DNA of 64,000 nt, taken from the NCBI GenBank assembly GCA_030760725.1, contig JASWHV010000009.1, positions 89,764,780 through 89,828,779 of the forward strand, given 5' to 3'. This document shows positions 35,470-47,700 of this stretch, piece by piece (within the stretch, counting starts at the first letter, position 1; every line of letters begins with the position of its first letter). Source of the DNA: Neostapfia colusana (taxonomy: Eukaryota; Streptophyta; Magnoliopsida; Poales; Poaceae). The notes under the pieces were generated by a model. The model searched no databases, had not been told where the DNA came from, and worked only from the letters and a program-made list of their open reading frames with translations. A program made the position numbers and the translations under genes.

Positions 35470-37975
35470 ATATTTGAAGTGTTCATCACCACACCACACA
35501 CCTCATTTGAAGCAAGTTGATGAACACAAATGAAGAGCAAGTAACCACCATCAACATGCTCATTAGAGAACAAACTCACATATTGCAAAAGTGGTATTTC
35601 CCACATGTTATATAGAGGGGCTCGATATATGAAAACTCCTACACATTGCTAAGGATGTCCATGCCAAGTTTCACCCAAATTCAAAACCTTTTTGAGGTCA
35701 TTTTGGGTATAGCTAGAAAGAGGGCAGTTTGAAACCATATTCAAATTCAAACTGTTTTTATCCCATGAATTCAAAAGTGGGAGGCATATTCTTATTCAGC
35801 ACAATTTTGTGAGCTCACACTCCAATTTTCACTCCATTTGGAGTTGATCTTGACAGGAGCTAAGTGGGACAAATTCAAACTTTAATTGAATTCCAAACTG
35901 AACTTGTGCTGAAATTAATTCAAACCAAACCCAATTTGAATTCTAATCAATTCAAATGGCTCATGGGTGAATAATTTGAATCACCAGGGGTATTTTGGGG
36001 CTCACTGTTTACAACAGTGATTAGGAGTAAATTTCAGAGGTTAAAACCCCGGGTGGGACCCACATGTCATAGAGAGAAGGAGGGAAAACTTGCACACAAA
36101 GTCACAGCCTCGGTGGGAAATTCCACCGAGCAGCTGTCGGCTGTGCCACCGAGCAGCCACCGGCGCCACCAGCTGCTTCCCCTCTACGCGCGCTGGCGCC
36201 CAGGGCGGCTTGCTCGAGCCTCCACGCGACCGGCACCGCCTCAGCCCGAGCAGGAGTCGGCTGGCTTTATCTCCTCGCGTGTGAACCCGAGCAGCGGCAG
36301 TTCTTCTCCCCGCAGGTCACTGCTCGATCGGGAAAACCAGCAAACGATCTCCTCCTTCGTTCCTGAGCTGCTAGACAGCAACCTGAGATTGCACTCCACC
36401 TCCCCAACGCCAGAAACCCCGAGCTCCGACCTCCCTTGCCCGAGAACGATCGCCACAGCGGTGACCTAGACTCAGCCGAAGGTCAGATGCCCGTGGACAG
36501 CGCTCCACAGGCGTTTTCACGGTCCAGCAAGGGCAGCAGCTGAAGCGCGACCACCGTGCTGCTCTCCTCCATGTTTGGAAGCAAACCGTGAAGAATCCAC
36601 GGCGAATTCTCAGTTTTTGCTCCGGCGACCTTAAACTGAGCTTCTGGTACGGATCTTTCAAATTCTCGCTCTAAGATCCTTCTCTAGCTATCAAATCTTG
36701 CACATAGATGTTGGACTAGCCGGCGATCAAGTTCCTTTCTGCATCCGTGGCGTGAAACTGTCTAGAAGTGACGAATTTCGAGCTCGATCAAGGGTGGTCA
36801 TGGCGGGCACGATAGGTCACACGGTGCCGACCGACTTGCCGCCATCTTTGAACCCTTTTGACACCTTGTCGAGCTTTCTAGAGGTACACTGATGCTGTAG
36901 GACCGTTTGTTCGAGGTGTTGGCGGGTTAGAACCCACGGTCGACGGCGCCGAACCTCAACCGAGGCCGCGGCACGTCGCCGGGTTATTTCCAGTCACTGC
37001 CAGCCTGAACTGACACCACCGACGTGTTCCTCGATGTTGACAACCCCCTGGCGGCGAGTTTCAGACCATGGGAGGGCCGGCAGCGGCGAGCCGGCGAGCT
37101 CCGGGTCTGCTCCGGCGAGGGGCGGCGGCGCGGGCAAGCCAGCGCGTCGACAGGTAGACGAAGCTGGCTGGCCCACGCGTCAGCGGCTCAAAATTTAAAA
37201 TCGGGATCGGGTGTGGCCGGGATCGGGTGTACTGGCGCGCAAAGACCCTGTGGGCCACGGTGTGCGGTCGCCTCGGCGCTCAACACGTGTCCCCACGGGC
37301 CCCGGCAGATTTAAACTTTTCCCCCCGATTTTCAGATTTCCTTCAAACTTCAAATCCTTATAACTTTGGCTAGAAAACTCCAAATCGAGTGAACCAAATT
37401 TTGTTTCACTGCAGCAAATCCTTATTTCTCCAGAATTAATTCCTCGAAATTTAAATTGTGTGGAATTTTAACTGGAGAATCCTTTGGAGGAAAATCCTGA
37501 AATTTTGCTGGAATGTTCACCAAAATATCCTGGAACTACCATAAAAATTTCAGATCAATTTGAGCTCATTTGATCCACCTAATGGTGTGATTAGTGAAAC
37601 TGTTCCAGAGAAAATAGAAAATGTTCAGAAACATTTTTAGAATTTTCTCTGAAATTGTTTAGCTCATATCTTTAGCTAGGAACCTTCAAATTAAGTGAGA
37701 CCAACTCCATTAGAACCCTATGAAAATCTAGTTTTCAGAAAGTCATAGTTTGTTTCATGAAAATCCTTAGAACACCCTAAAAGCCTTCAATTAAGGTCAA
37801 TTACATAATTATTTGTGGAGGGCTCAAATGAGCTTTGCTGCAACTAAAACTTGACCAAGTCTCTGTTTAGGTTGTAACCAAGTCACAGTAAAAGTTTCAC
37901 AGTCATAGAGTCTGTCTAGTGGGACTTATAAGCTTCACAAGTTCAAACTTAATACAAATGCATTTAAATTGATAC

Positions 37976-39175
37976 ATGTACTCCTTCTATCATATAGTCG
38001 CTAAGGTCGAGGAGGAACCCGAAGTCCTAGACTTCGTTACTCTGGAGGAGCAGCTAGCCTACGACCAAGAGCAGCAAGGCAAGCCCCGGTTTGCATTAAC
38101 CCTTTTACAAATTTTTATTGTTTTGAGCACTTACTTGAGTATTATGATTCTTTGCATTAGAGTCTTGTGTGGAAACCTAACTGCATAGCCAAGAAAACCA
38201 TGGGTTTACTCGCGAGCATAGGCTAGAGGCACTCGACTCGGGTAGAGATAGCACATGAAACACATGGCAAGAAAATGAGACCAAGCGGAGGGTAAGGGCA
38301 GCAGAACTTTGGGGCCTGTGTGCTGTAGCTCCGTTTGTGTCGATTCAGGACCGAGCCGTGTGCGGGCCTGTTGAACAAGCTAGAACAGTACCGAAGACCT
38401 ACCGGCTATATGGGAACCGTGAAACTGATGTAACTCGGGTAGCTGGGTGTTGAGGCATAGCTGGTCGTTCAGAGGGTAGGTTGGGAGCTCGAGGTGTAAA
38501 TCGGCTGGCGGCACTGAGATGCGCATGCAGAGACCTCTTGCTCGGGACGATTGGACCGGTTCAACATTTGGCTAACGGGTGAAAGGTAGTTGCGTACGGC
38601 GTCCGTGATGGTTGTTGTAGGCAACATCGAGTACGGGCGTACGTGACGGGTTGTTCGGGTAACCCTGCAGGTGTAAATCGATTATAATCGCCGTCCCTCA
38701 TGGTCAGTGAGTACCACTTGTTCACTGTACCGTGACGTAGAAAGAACAGGCTAGTTACATGTTAAAATGTGTTGAAAGATGGACTTTGCTTGTTAATGGT
38801 TTGTAGTAGTTTAGAGCTAACTAAAGTTCCTTTCAACTTTGGGCAAAGTACATGAGAGAAATGCGTTTCTTGTTTGATTGCGGCTCTCTCATGTGCCTTA
38901 GCGTAAGGTTCTCCATAACCTGCTGCTAAAACATGAAAGTAAGGTTTTACTAATTAGGCGAGTCCTTGCAAATAAATTTTTCCTCATGTAACCTATCAAC
39001 CCTCATGTAGAAGTTCCATGTTTAGGAGAGACGGGTCAGTCTTGCTGAGCCATCGTGCTCACTGCTTGTGTTTGAAGCTTTTGCAGGGTTCTATGAGGAA
39101 GGGACTCCCGAGGAGGAGACCGAACCCCAGGACGGGAACCCCGTCGAGTGGGAGTCGTGCACGCCGCAGAGTTAG
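37976..39175 (+). CDS. Candidate LTR microprotein, Gyp-3 5' LTR
   Basis: The simplest reading is two exons: ATG 37976 to G38078, a GC-AG intron 38079-39086 (GCAAGC to GCTTTTGCAG), and 39087-39175 ending in TAG; 63 residues. The second exon is strongly acidic (GFYEEGTPEEETEPQD). A three-exon reading is also in frame: 36698-36883, donor GAG|GTACAC, acceptor CGCTAAG before 38006, making exon 2 73 nt, close to the 72 nt of Gyp-1 and Gyp-2. The peptide start VEEEPE resembles VEP and VEEH in the other families. In the 3' LTR exon 2 has a stop (TAA 62352-62354). Confidence 0.38.
38664..38703 (+). other. Palindrome cluster in Gyp-3 5' LTR
   Basis: CCTGCAGG (38664-38671), the perfect palindrome CGATTATAATCG (38679-38690) and CCGTCCCTCATGG (38691-38703). 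The 3' LTR has CGATTATAATCA (63048-63059) and CCGTCCCTCACGG (63060-63072). Confidence 0.55.
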
Positions 39176-39408
39176 TGTGCGTGTGTGCTAGCAAGGACAC
39201 GTTCAAGGGCTGAACGTGAACTTGATGCGTAGTCTACGCCCGTGAGTGTGGACTGGACCTATTTTGATGTAAAAATGTTCATAAACTCGTTTATGTAATA
39301 AAATTTCGCTTCCGCTTTGTACCTTTGACATGTGTTATATGGTGCTGTGCAACGCAGCACCCCTCAGCGTGATCCTGGCTCGACAAGACCATGGGGTCGT
39401 GTCAGCGT

Positions 39409-39421
39409 TGGTATCAGAGCT
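39409..39421 (+). promoter_or_regulatory. Primer-binding site of Gyp-3
   Basis: TGGTATCAGAGCT four bases after the 5' LTR; initiator tRNA-Met type. Confidence 0.88.
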
Positions 39422-40906
39422 CGCCTGAGGTTTAACGCACTTCAAAGGTCATCTTTTTCAAAAATCCTGTGAGGACGAGTTAGTAGCCTATATAAGGATG
39501 TTATTAGTATATAGAAAGTGGCATATTAACTTATGTGATTATGTCGGAAAATCGTGCATCTCGGGACGTTTATGTCTTGGGGGTGCACGTAAGCGCTGTC
39601 CACCAGTGCGCACAAGCTGAAGGGTGGAGCCTCACGGGTGGCACGTAACCCGACCCGCTTTAATATCCTCTACGACTCTTCATGTCGTTTGGGGTACTCG
39701 AGCAACGTCTGTCCCTGGCGTGCGTGGTGCAACTTGGGAGACCCCGTCACATGGTCTGAAACGTGAACACGTAGCTCAAGGCGTGTTTGGCTTGAGAACA
39801 TCCGGGCGAGTGATGACGGTCGGCTGTACGAACTGTATGGATACCGGGCTCGGTGTGCAGCCGAGTCTGATGATTGTTTGAGTCTCTGCAGGCAGTCTAA
39901 CCACGAAATGGTAGACGTGTAGCATCCCTGTGTGAGTGACGTTTAGTGCCACTGAATTAACGAAGCCGGCTAAGTCCGGTATAGATTTTTCTTTGTGAGG
40001 ACGTAGTACCGACATAATCTGGTGACGCATCGACGTCACACCCCACTAAATGAACAACTTCATTGTAAAACTTGAAGGTTTTTAATCCAAAGTAGTGAAA
40101 CGTTGCTGTAACCTCTTCCATTAATCAGGACATTCAAAGTTAACAAGTTTTCAACTTATAGGTTGTTAAGGACAGAGCACTCTGTTTTCAGCTGGATCAA
40201 GGCTGAAGTTAATCAGAGGTTAGAAGTTGAGTTCTTTCGAGGTTGGGGTCATATGATACATTTCTGGAAAGCTTTGGAAGATATTTACAACTCTTCTGTT
40301 AATGTCCAGAGGTGTTTCAACCCTTAACCAATCGAAAAATGCAGTATAGTTGAAACTGTCCAGAAAAATAGGGCAGAGCAAAGACTCTCTGTGAACTCTC
40401 TGTAAATTGAGCATAACTTACTTCATAAAAATCCAAAAATATAAAGTGAGGTAGTTCTGGAAAGTTTATGAGATGGGTTACAACTTTGTAACAGAAAGTT
40501 TTGTCAGATTAGGAGCAGAATGATCTGGAATTCTTGGATCAAATCAGTACCTAAAGCAGGGAGGTGCTGTCCAATGTTCTCCAGAAATTCTGCTAACTTT
40601 GACATCGCATAACTTTTGAACCAGGACAGATCTTAGGCCAAGCAAAATAATTTCTGGAAATCTATTGAAGTTAGCTTTAACTTTGATGTTGAGCTCCAGA
40701 ATTTGTTTTGCCTTTAGCATGGCCTAAATCAGGTTGAGATGGAAACTGATCAGGGCTGTCATGGGAACAGCAGATCAGCAGTCAAATTTGTTTAAAATAT
40801 GAACTATGTTTCCATGTTTTATGGGTTCAATGACATGTCTTATGTTATAACTCAATGGTTTACTGTTTAAATAAATATTTGACATTTCTCAAATATATTT
40901 TTACAG
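39422..40906 (+). other. Gyp-3 untranslated leader
   Basis: About 1.5 kb with no conserved reading frame. CAC|GTAAGC at 39589 is a possible splice donor, and the segment ends AAATATATTTTTACAG directly before the ORF0 ATG, a strong 3' splice site. It may be largely intronic. Confidence 0.6.
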
Positions 40907-41234
40907 ATGACAGCAGATAAGCAGTTGGAGAACGGGTGGGTGATGTCCCACTGTTCTCACCGCAGCGGCTATCCGGAAGCATTGTGGCAAATGCTTCAAT
41001 ATTTCGGGTACAACCAGATGCCGCAGTACTTCGCCAAGGAAGAAGGCGAAGAGGGGAACAAGATGTGGACAATCCATGTCGAAGTCCCCGCAGGACCTAC
41101 GCCACCTGGTTGGGTGCCGTTCACCATCACGGTGAGAGGTAGACAGCCGGAAAGTATGTGGCAAGTGGCAGCCCGTGACACCATGTCACGTTTCTGCCAA
41201 CTACATGTGCAGGCTATGGAGGGCACTCCATACG
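40907..41234 (+). CDS. Gyp-3 ORF0, N-terminal part (split by Gyp-2)
   Basis: ATG 40907 follows a splice-acceptor-like TTTTTACAG. The frame gives 109 residues (starting MTADKQLENGWVMSHCSH; ending MEGTPY) up to the Gyp-2 insertion. With one target copy removed it continues in frame at 54223 to TAG/TAA at 54837-54839, for 314 residues in all. I know no function for it. An extra frame before gag is, from memory, known in some rice Tekay/Del-type elements. Position, not homology, links it to the Gyp-2 ORF0. Confidence 0.75.
41230..41234. repeat. Left target-site duplication of Gyp-2 (ATACG)
   Basis: ATACG directly before TGTCACACCCGG; repeated at 54218-54222 directly after GGTGTTACA. Confidence 0.95.
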
Positions 41235-41480
41235 TGTCACACCCGGTTTTTCCGAAGAACAACCAAGTGAATATCACATGTATGCCAGGATCATTTTCTC
41301 ATACATGTGATGACAAATAGTGAAGCATCATTTATTACAAGCCAGATGTCGAATATAAATAAGTCTTACATCGCAAATGTCTCAATGGACACTAATGCTT
41401 CATCACAAGTAAATAAACTAGCAGCGGAATATTATTCTTTAGGGCTCCATCACAGGTGTTGCCCGGGGGTCTTCATGAAC

Positions 41481-44054
41481 CTAAAAGCCTTCCTCGGGTC
41501 CAAAATCTTGGTCATTATACACCACCTCATTATCTTGACCTGAGCAGCAATATAAACCAACAAATATGCAAGGTTGAGTACCAATGGTACTCAGCAAGTG
41601 TGGGAAAATTATATCATGCATGGCCAGAACAAGGAGAGGTTGAACTCATGGTTAAAGCACTACGCAATTAATACCTATCACCTTAGCTTATTAAGCACCT
41701 ACATTACTACACAGGTGAAATGATCCAATTCTCCCATCCCATCATCATAAACCAATAACCATAATCATCATTTCCAATGTTAAGCTCCCCGCTTAACTTC
41801 CAAAACCATCAATTCTCTAATCATGAATAAGTCCAGGCCGCTCTTAACCGTGAGCACGGCTGTCAAGACAGTTTTGACTCTGCAGAGTTTGTACCACTGT
41901 ACCCACAAGTAGTGATTTCATCCCCCGTTGCCGGGTGGACTAAAAGAACCTCCATTATGCCAGTGGCTACGAACCACATTCACACTTCCCAGGTGTGTGG
42001 CCAAGAGATCACTACGAAGCCTTTACAAAGGGATTCCCGACGAGCGTGGGCCCACTGAGGTTTCACCCCTAACAGCATACAAGAGGCTCCAACCCCGCTG
42101 CAGTGGCCCCCTCTTGAGCCTTGCGGTTCATATGGCAGTCCAGCTGACTCCTATTCCCCGCACCATCCAACACACCCATACTACGCCGGGGATACACCTA
42201 ATTAATTGGCTAAGCTGCCCCATCTCAGCATGTGGTTGGCACTGTAAAGCCGGGTTACATGCTCCATGAACCGGTCCTTAGGATCCAGGCAAGTACTAAA
42301 CACAAACCCAAGTCTCGTGCACCCAGCACACAACCAAAACATCCAACTTGCCTTGATCCCTACCTCTACATAACTCACACTGTCTCATTCAAGAGTATGG
42401 TAATATAAACTGATGATCTCATATCCCAAATATCCCATACTAAGCATGGCTAAGCATATGCATGTAAATAAATGACATGACAACATAAATCCCAACCCAA
42501 GCTTCAAGGAAACAAGGTAATGCAATTCTAGGGAAACTTTCCTAGCATGGGTTTCATATTTCATTTGACAATGCAAATAATTCTATCTACACATCCTAGC
42601 ATAGGATCAAAGTGGTCAAGGACACTTGCCTCCTTCTTGCTGCTCTTGAAATGGGTAGTCCTGATCTTGGAAACTGATAGCTTGCTCTTGAACAGGTTCT
42701 ACTTCATACCATCACACATAGCAAAAGAAAAACAACAATCATAAGACATAGTTCACACTTCTACTTCATACAAACCACACATTCACATTTATGAAAGTTT
42801 CTTTACCATTTTAGGTGTTGTGGATACTCTATGTGTGTTGATTTGGGGCTTGCATACACTTTCATTTACATGTGTAGGATTCCTACTTTGGTGTTCATAT
42901 TTATACTCACATACTATATATATATATACATGTATATATGTGTGTTTCAGTTTTAAATAAATTCCTTATATATTAAACTACCAAGTATGTATGAAAAGTA
43001 TTTTTCTTCTCCATATGTGCCTTCATAATTTCTATCAACCCTAAACTGAATTCTTTGTATTTTAGAAACTCCATTTATCATTTACTAGTTTCTATATTTT
43101 CAGATTTATATTCTTATGCATAATTGTGCATTTTATTATTAAATTAGTAATACACACTACCTAAACAGATTAGGTTCTGGTCCTAAATAATTTAAGATCA
43201 TATTTTGACCTTGGCTTCTGATGTATATTATTTCATATTTATTTTCCCTATTTTTCTTTAACTATTCTTTACTTAAAAATGTGTCCCTATACTATTAAAT
43301 GTGAATAATAGATGAAACAGATTTATTTCAGCCCAAAAATATATTTTTATCTCACTCCAAAGTTTTCTAGGTACTGAGAAAGTTTTTAATAAATTTGACA
43401 ATTATGTTTGTCCCCCTTTTTAATATTTAAACACTAGTTACATATTCAATTTTCTAAATTAAATACTAAACAGAGCTAAAATAATGAATTCACCTCATTA
43501 CAGGGTCTATAATATTATTTTCATAATTTCCAGGGGTCTAGCTACACTTGTCAGAGGTGTTTTTCCTAATTTCTATTAAGTCCAGGGGCTAAAACTGATT
43601 TTTAAATGAATTTACATGATTTTCTGGAGTTCCAGGGGCTAGATCTGAAGTTTCCGGGGCTAGCTCTCAATTCCAGAGAACCCCAGGGTGTAGCACGTAA
43701 GAATTCCAGTCTTTATAACGCGGGGCTGACGTGGACCGTCTGATTTTAAACCGACGGCTGAGATTATAACATCGAACCGGTACGCGGGGTTTTAAAGTCT
43801 ACCGTGCGATTTAAAATAAACGGCGCACAAGCGGCCACGTCGCTCTGATCGAGCGCGGGCGGCGCTGCCGGCGGCGCACGGCGGCGGGAAGCGGCGATCT
43901 CGCCGGAAAGTTTCGGATCCTCGAGAATTCTGCCTAGAACTGTGATCTTATGGCCTAGATCGGTAGAGGGGAGGTCAGGGATCTCACCTCGGGGGTTTTC
44001 TCGAGCTCGGGGGTCCTGGAAAGTGCTCTGCGGCGAGGTCTGAGGCAAAACCAC
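41481..44054 (-). CDS. Candidate three-exon LTR microprotein, Gyp-2 3' LTR
   Basis: Exons 44054-43988 (67 nt), 42701-42630 (72 nt) and 41539-41481 (59 nt): 66 codons with stop. Intron 1 is GT-AG (GTGAGATC to TATGAAG), intron 2 GC-AG (GCAAGTGT to GCTGCTCAG, 1,090 bp), both phase 1, exactly as in Gyp-1. Exons 2 and 3 differ from Gyp-1 at about a dozen residues without a stop or length change, and the end VVYNDQDFGPEEGF is nearly the same. The acceptor of intron 1 (AAG) is weaker than in Gyp-1. Confidence 0.42.
41848..41888 (-). other. Palindrome cluster in Gyp-2 3' LTR
   Basis: CCGTGAGCACGG (41848-41859), CTGTCAAGACAG (41860-41871) and ACTCTGCAGAGT (41877-41888). The middle stem CTGTC/GACAG pairs fully where Gyp-1 has CTGTC/GATAG. 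Confidence 0.6.
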
Positions 44055-44688
44055 GGCGAAGCTCGTCGGAGCTGGATTTGCACCGTATATCTTCGGGTTT
44101 TCTGCACCTGCAAAGTTCCCCGGAGGCGGTGGATCAAGACCAACGAGTTAGATCAGAGTTTCCGAGCTTAGATCGGCCAGAATTCACCGGCGAAGTCTCG
44201 GTGCTCACCGGAGTGAAAATCGGCGATCGCGTGAGAAAAACTGATCGGATCGGTTGTTTTTATAGCCGGGGGAGGGCGGTGGTTCTGTTGTGATCGAGTT
44301 AGAGTCCTCAGGTTCCAGAATTCGGCTGCGGGACGCGGTTTCCCGATCGGTTGCGATCGCGCGCGCGCGGGGAGAAGTCCGGGGTCGCGGGGTTAGGGAT
44401 GACAGGCGGGTCCCACATGTCAGCGAGGGGCAGCGCGGCGCGCGCGGGGGCGGGCTGCGCGGGGGTTAGCTGGGCCGGCTGGGGTTTCGGCCCACTGGCC
44501 AGTTTTTTTCTGGTTTTCCCTTTTTCTTTTTCATTTCTTTTCTGTTTTGAGTATAATTTGAATTCCAGTTTGAATTTGAATTTTTGCAAAACATGCAATA
44601 CGTCCAAAAATTTCTAAATTCCCCTCTGAACATGGTTTATGGGTCTAAATCAAAATTTGAATCTTGACTAAAAATTTGGGGTGTTACA

Positions 44689-44707
44689 GCTCTACCCCCC
44701 TTAAAAG
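44689..44707 (-). promoter_or_regulatory. Polypurine tract of Gyp-2
   Basis: Minus strand CTTTTAAGGGGGGTAGAGC directly before the 3' LTR. Confidence 0.88.
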
Positions 44708-44733
44708 AAATCTCGTCCTCGAGATTGGTGTTT

Positions 44734-47700
44734 CTAAGAAAACAATTCCGGAAATTGTGCCTTAAGCTCATCTTCCCGTTCCCAGGTGGCTTCCTCTTCT
44801 GAGTGATGCTTCCACTGCACCTTGCACATCCTGATTCTCTTATTTCTGGTGAGGCGTTCCATTGTCTCCAAAATCTTGTATGGTTGCTCGGCATAAGACA
44901 AATCCTCAGCTACATCCACTTCATTCATGGGTAACACCTCCTCAGGCGTCCTCAGACATTTCTTGAGTTGCGACACATGGAACACATCGTGCACGTCCGA
45001 CAGATGAACCGGCAACTCTAGTTGGTACGCCACTTCGCCTTTTCTTTCCAAAACTTGAAAGGGTCCGATGTATCGAGGTGACAACTTCCCTTTCACCTTG
45101 AACCGACGAAGTCCTCTGATAGGGGACACCTTGAGATAAACATAGTCTCCCACGTTGAAAACGAGCTCTCTTCTTCGTACATCAGCATAACTCTTCTGGC
45201 GTGTCTGTGCTATCCTCAAGTTGTTGCGAATCTCCCTCACCTTTGCCTCAGCTTCTTGTAGCACTTCTGGACCAAACACTTTACTTTCTCCTGTTTGGTT
45301 CCAAAATAGGGGAGTTCTGCATTTCCTTCCATACAAAGCTTCAAACGGTGACATCTTCATACTAGCTTGATAACTGTTGTTATAGAAAAACTCCGCATAC
45401 GGTAGGTTCTTGTCCCAACTCCTATTGTTTTTAAGTGCACATGCCCTTAACATATCTTCAAGAATCTGATTGGTTCTCTCCGTCTGCCCGTCAGTTTGGG
45501 GATGATAGGCAGAACTGAAGTTCAGATGGGTTCCCATGGTTTCATGCAACTTTTGCCAAAACCTCGAGGTGAATTGTGTCCCTCGGTCCGACACTATCTT
45601 CTTTGGCACTCCATGGTAACACACAATCCTTGACATGTACAATTCCGCCAATTTGGATCCGCTGTAGCTTTCTTTCACAGGGATGAAATGAGCTACCTTG
45701 GTTAGCCGATCAATAATGACCCATATTGAATCATACCCGGATTGGGTCCTAGGCAATCCCACGACAAAATCCATGCTGATTTCTTCCCACTTCCATTCAG
45801 GCACTTTGAGTGGTTGCAGCAATCCCGCGGGTCGTTGATGTTCTGCTTTCACCAACTGACATGTGTCACATAGGGCAACATGTTCCGCGACATCTCGCTT
45901 CATGCCATACCACCAATACCTGCTTTTAAGGTCCTGATACATCTTCGTACTCCAAGGATGAATGGAATAGTCGGAATCGTGAGCCTCCTTCAAAATTAAT
46001 TTACGAATCTCCTTTACTTCTGGCACACAGATCCTCTTCCCGTGCCACACCGTTCCTTGTTCATCCTCTCTAAAACCAGGAGCTTTATTTTCCTTGATGA
46101 GCTGTCTGATCTCTTGTATCTTCTCATCATTCTTTTGGCCCTCGCGTATGTCTTGCTCGAGTGTGGAGTCCACTTCCATGGCGATGGCTTCACCACTATT
46201 TACTAGACATAGATTGAGCCTTATAACCTCGTCCTTCAATTCTGCAGGCATATCCTTCAAGCTCAACTTATTGACCTGCACTTTCCGACTCAAGGCATCG
46301 GCCACGACGTTTGCTTTCCCCGGATGATAGTTGATGCCTACATCAAAGTCATTGATTAGCTCTAACCATCTTCTTTGTCTAAGGTTGAGATCTGGCTGTG
46401 TGAATATGTACTTCAAACTCTTATGATCCGTATATATCTCTGTCCTCTTCCCCATCAAATAGTGCCGCCAAATTTTCAACGCGTGTACCACTGCAGCTAG
46501 TTCTAGGTCATGTGTAGGATAGTTCTTCTCGTGCTTCCGAAGCTGCCGGGATGCATATGCCACGACATGTCCCTCTTGCATGAGAACACATCCCAACCCG
46601 TTTCCAGAGGCATCGCAGTACACCGTGAAATTCTTCTGCATATCTGGCATAACCAACACGGGGGCTGTTGTCAATCTCTTCTTTAGCTCCTGAAAGCTCG
46701 TATCGCACTGTGGCGTCCAGGTGAATGTGATTCCCTTTTCCAACAGTTTGGTGAGAGGTCTCGAGATCTTGGAGAATCCCTCAATAAACCGTCGATAGTA
46801 TCCAGCCAATCCCAAAAAGCTTCGAACTTCCCCGACATTTTCAGGGGTTTTCCATTTCTGGATATCTTCGATTTTGGCGGGATCTACGGAGATTCCTCCC
46901 GCCGAGATTATATGTCCTAAAAAGGGAACTCTCTTTAGCCAAAACTCACACTTGCTCAACTTGGCATATAGTTGGTGTTCTCTCAGCCTCTGTAACACCA
47001 ACCTTAGATGTTTCTCATGTTCTTCTTCATCTTTGGAGAAGACGAGAATATCATCTATGAAAACCACCACAAATTTGTCCAGATATTCCATGAATACCTT
47101 GTTCATGAGGTACGTGAAATATGCCGGGGCATTGGTTAGCCCGAAAGGCATGACAGTGTATTCATACAGTCCGTACCGAGATACGAAAGCTGTCTTGGGA
47201 ATATCAGATTGCCTTATCTTGAGTTGGTGGTATCCTGACCTGAGATCAATTTTCGAGAACACGCAAGCTCCCCTCAACTGATCAAACAAGTCTTCAATGC
47301 GGGGTAATGGATATTTGTTCTTGATGGTCACCTCATTCAAGGCACGGTAATCCACGCATAACCTTTGAGTTCCATCTTTCTTAGGCACAAATATTACCGG
47401 AGCTCCCCATGGTGAGGAACTAGGGTGAACATACCCCTTTTCCGTCAATTCTCTCAAATGATCCTTGAGCTCTTCTAGCTGCTTGGAGTCCATTCGATAA
47501 GGTCTCTTGTATATCGGGGCTGTTCCCGGTACTAGCTCGATTGCGAATTCCACGTCACGGTCGGGAGGCATTCCTGGGAACTCCTCCGGAAAAACATCTG
47601 GATATTCCCTGATAGTCCTGATTTCCTCAACTTTCACCTCCACTTGATTTAATTTAATGTCCCAACTAGGCTCGTGTATCGTTATGAACTTTACTCTTGT

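Larger units (their letters stand above)
35470..39404 (+). repeat. 5' LTR of Gyp-3, lacking its first 24 bp
   Basis: From ATATTTGAAGTG it aligns with the 3' LTR from 59747; the missing terminus is TGTAAGGACCTC and the bases after it. It ends GGGGTCGTGTCA before the primer-binding site. A TCP/G-box block GTGGGACCCACATGTCA is at 36053-36069. Reading frames at 36017-36469 and 37024-37314 are GC-rich LTR sequence with no recognised protein. Confidence 0.9.
41235..44688 (-). repeat. 3' LTR of Gyp-2 (3,454 bp)
   Basis: TGTCACACCCGG to GGTGTTACA on the plus strand. It carries the uninterrupted version of the site where the right LTR has the plastid insertion (CCGGGGATACACC near 42190). TATA box, minus strand, at 44257-44264; TCP/G-box block at 44405-44422. 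Confidence 0.96.

Noticed and set aside
36017..36469. 150-aa reading frame in the Gyp-3 LTR
   Set aside because: It is Pro/Ser/Arg-rich GC-biased LTR promoter sequence; the 3' LTR counterpart at 60287 ends early at 60523, so it is not maintained.
39624..39881. 85-aa reading frame in the Gyp-3 leader
   Set aside because: No domain; the similar Gyp-4 leader does not preserve it; likely chance.
42910..42935. TA-rich microsatellite (also near 5480 and 52445)
   Set aside because: A short ATATAT run shared by LTR copies; ordinary simple repeat with no added signal.
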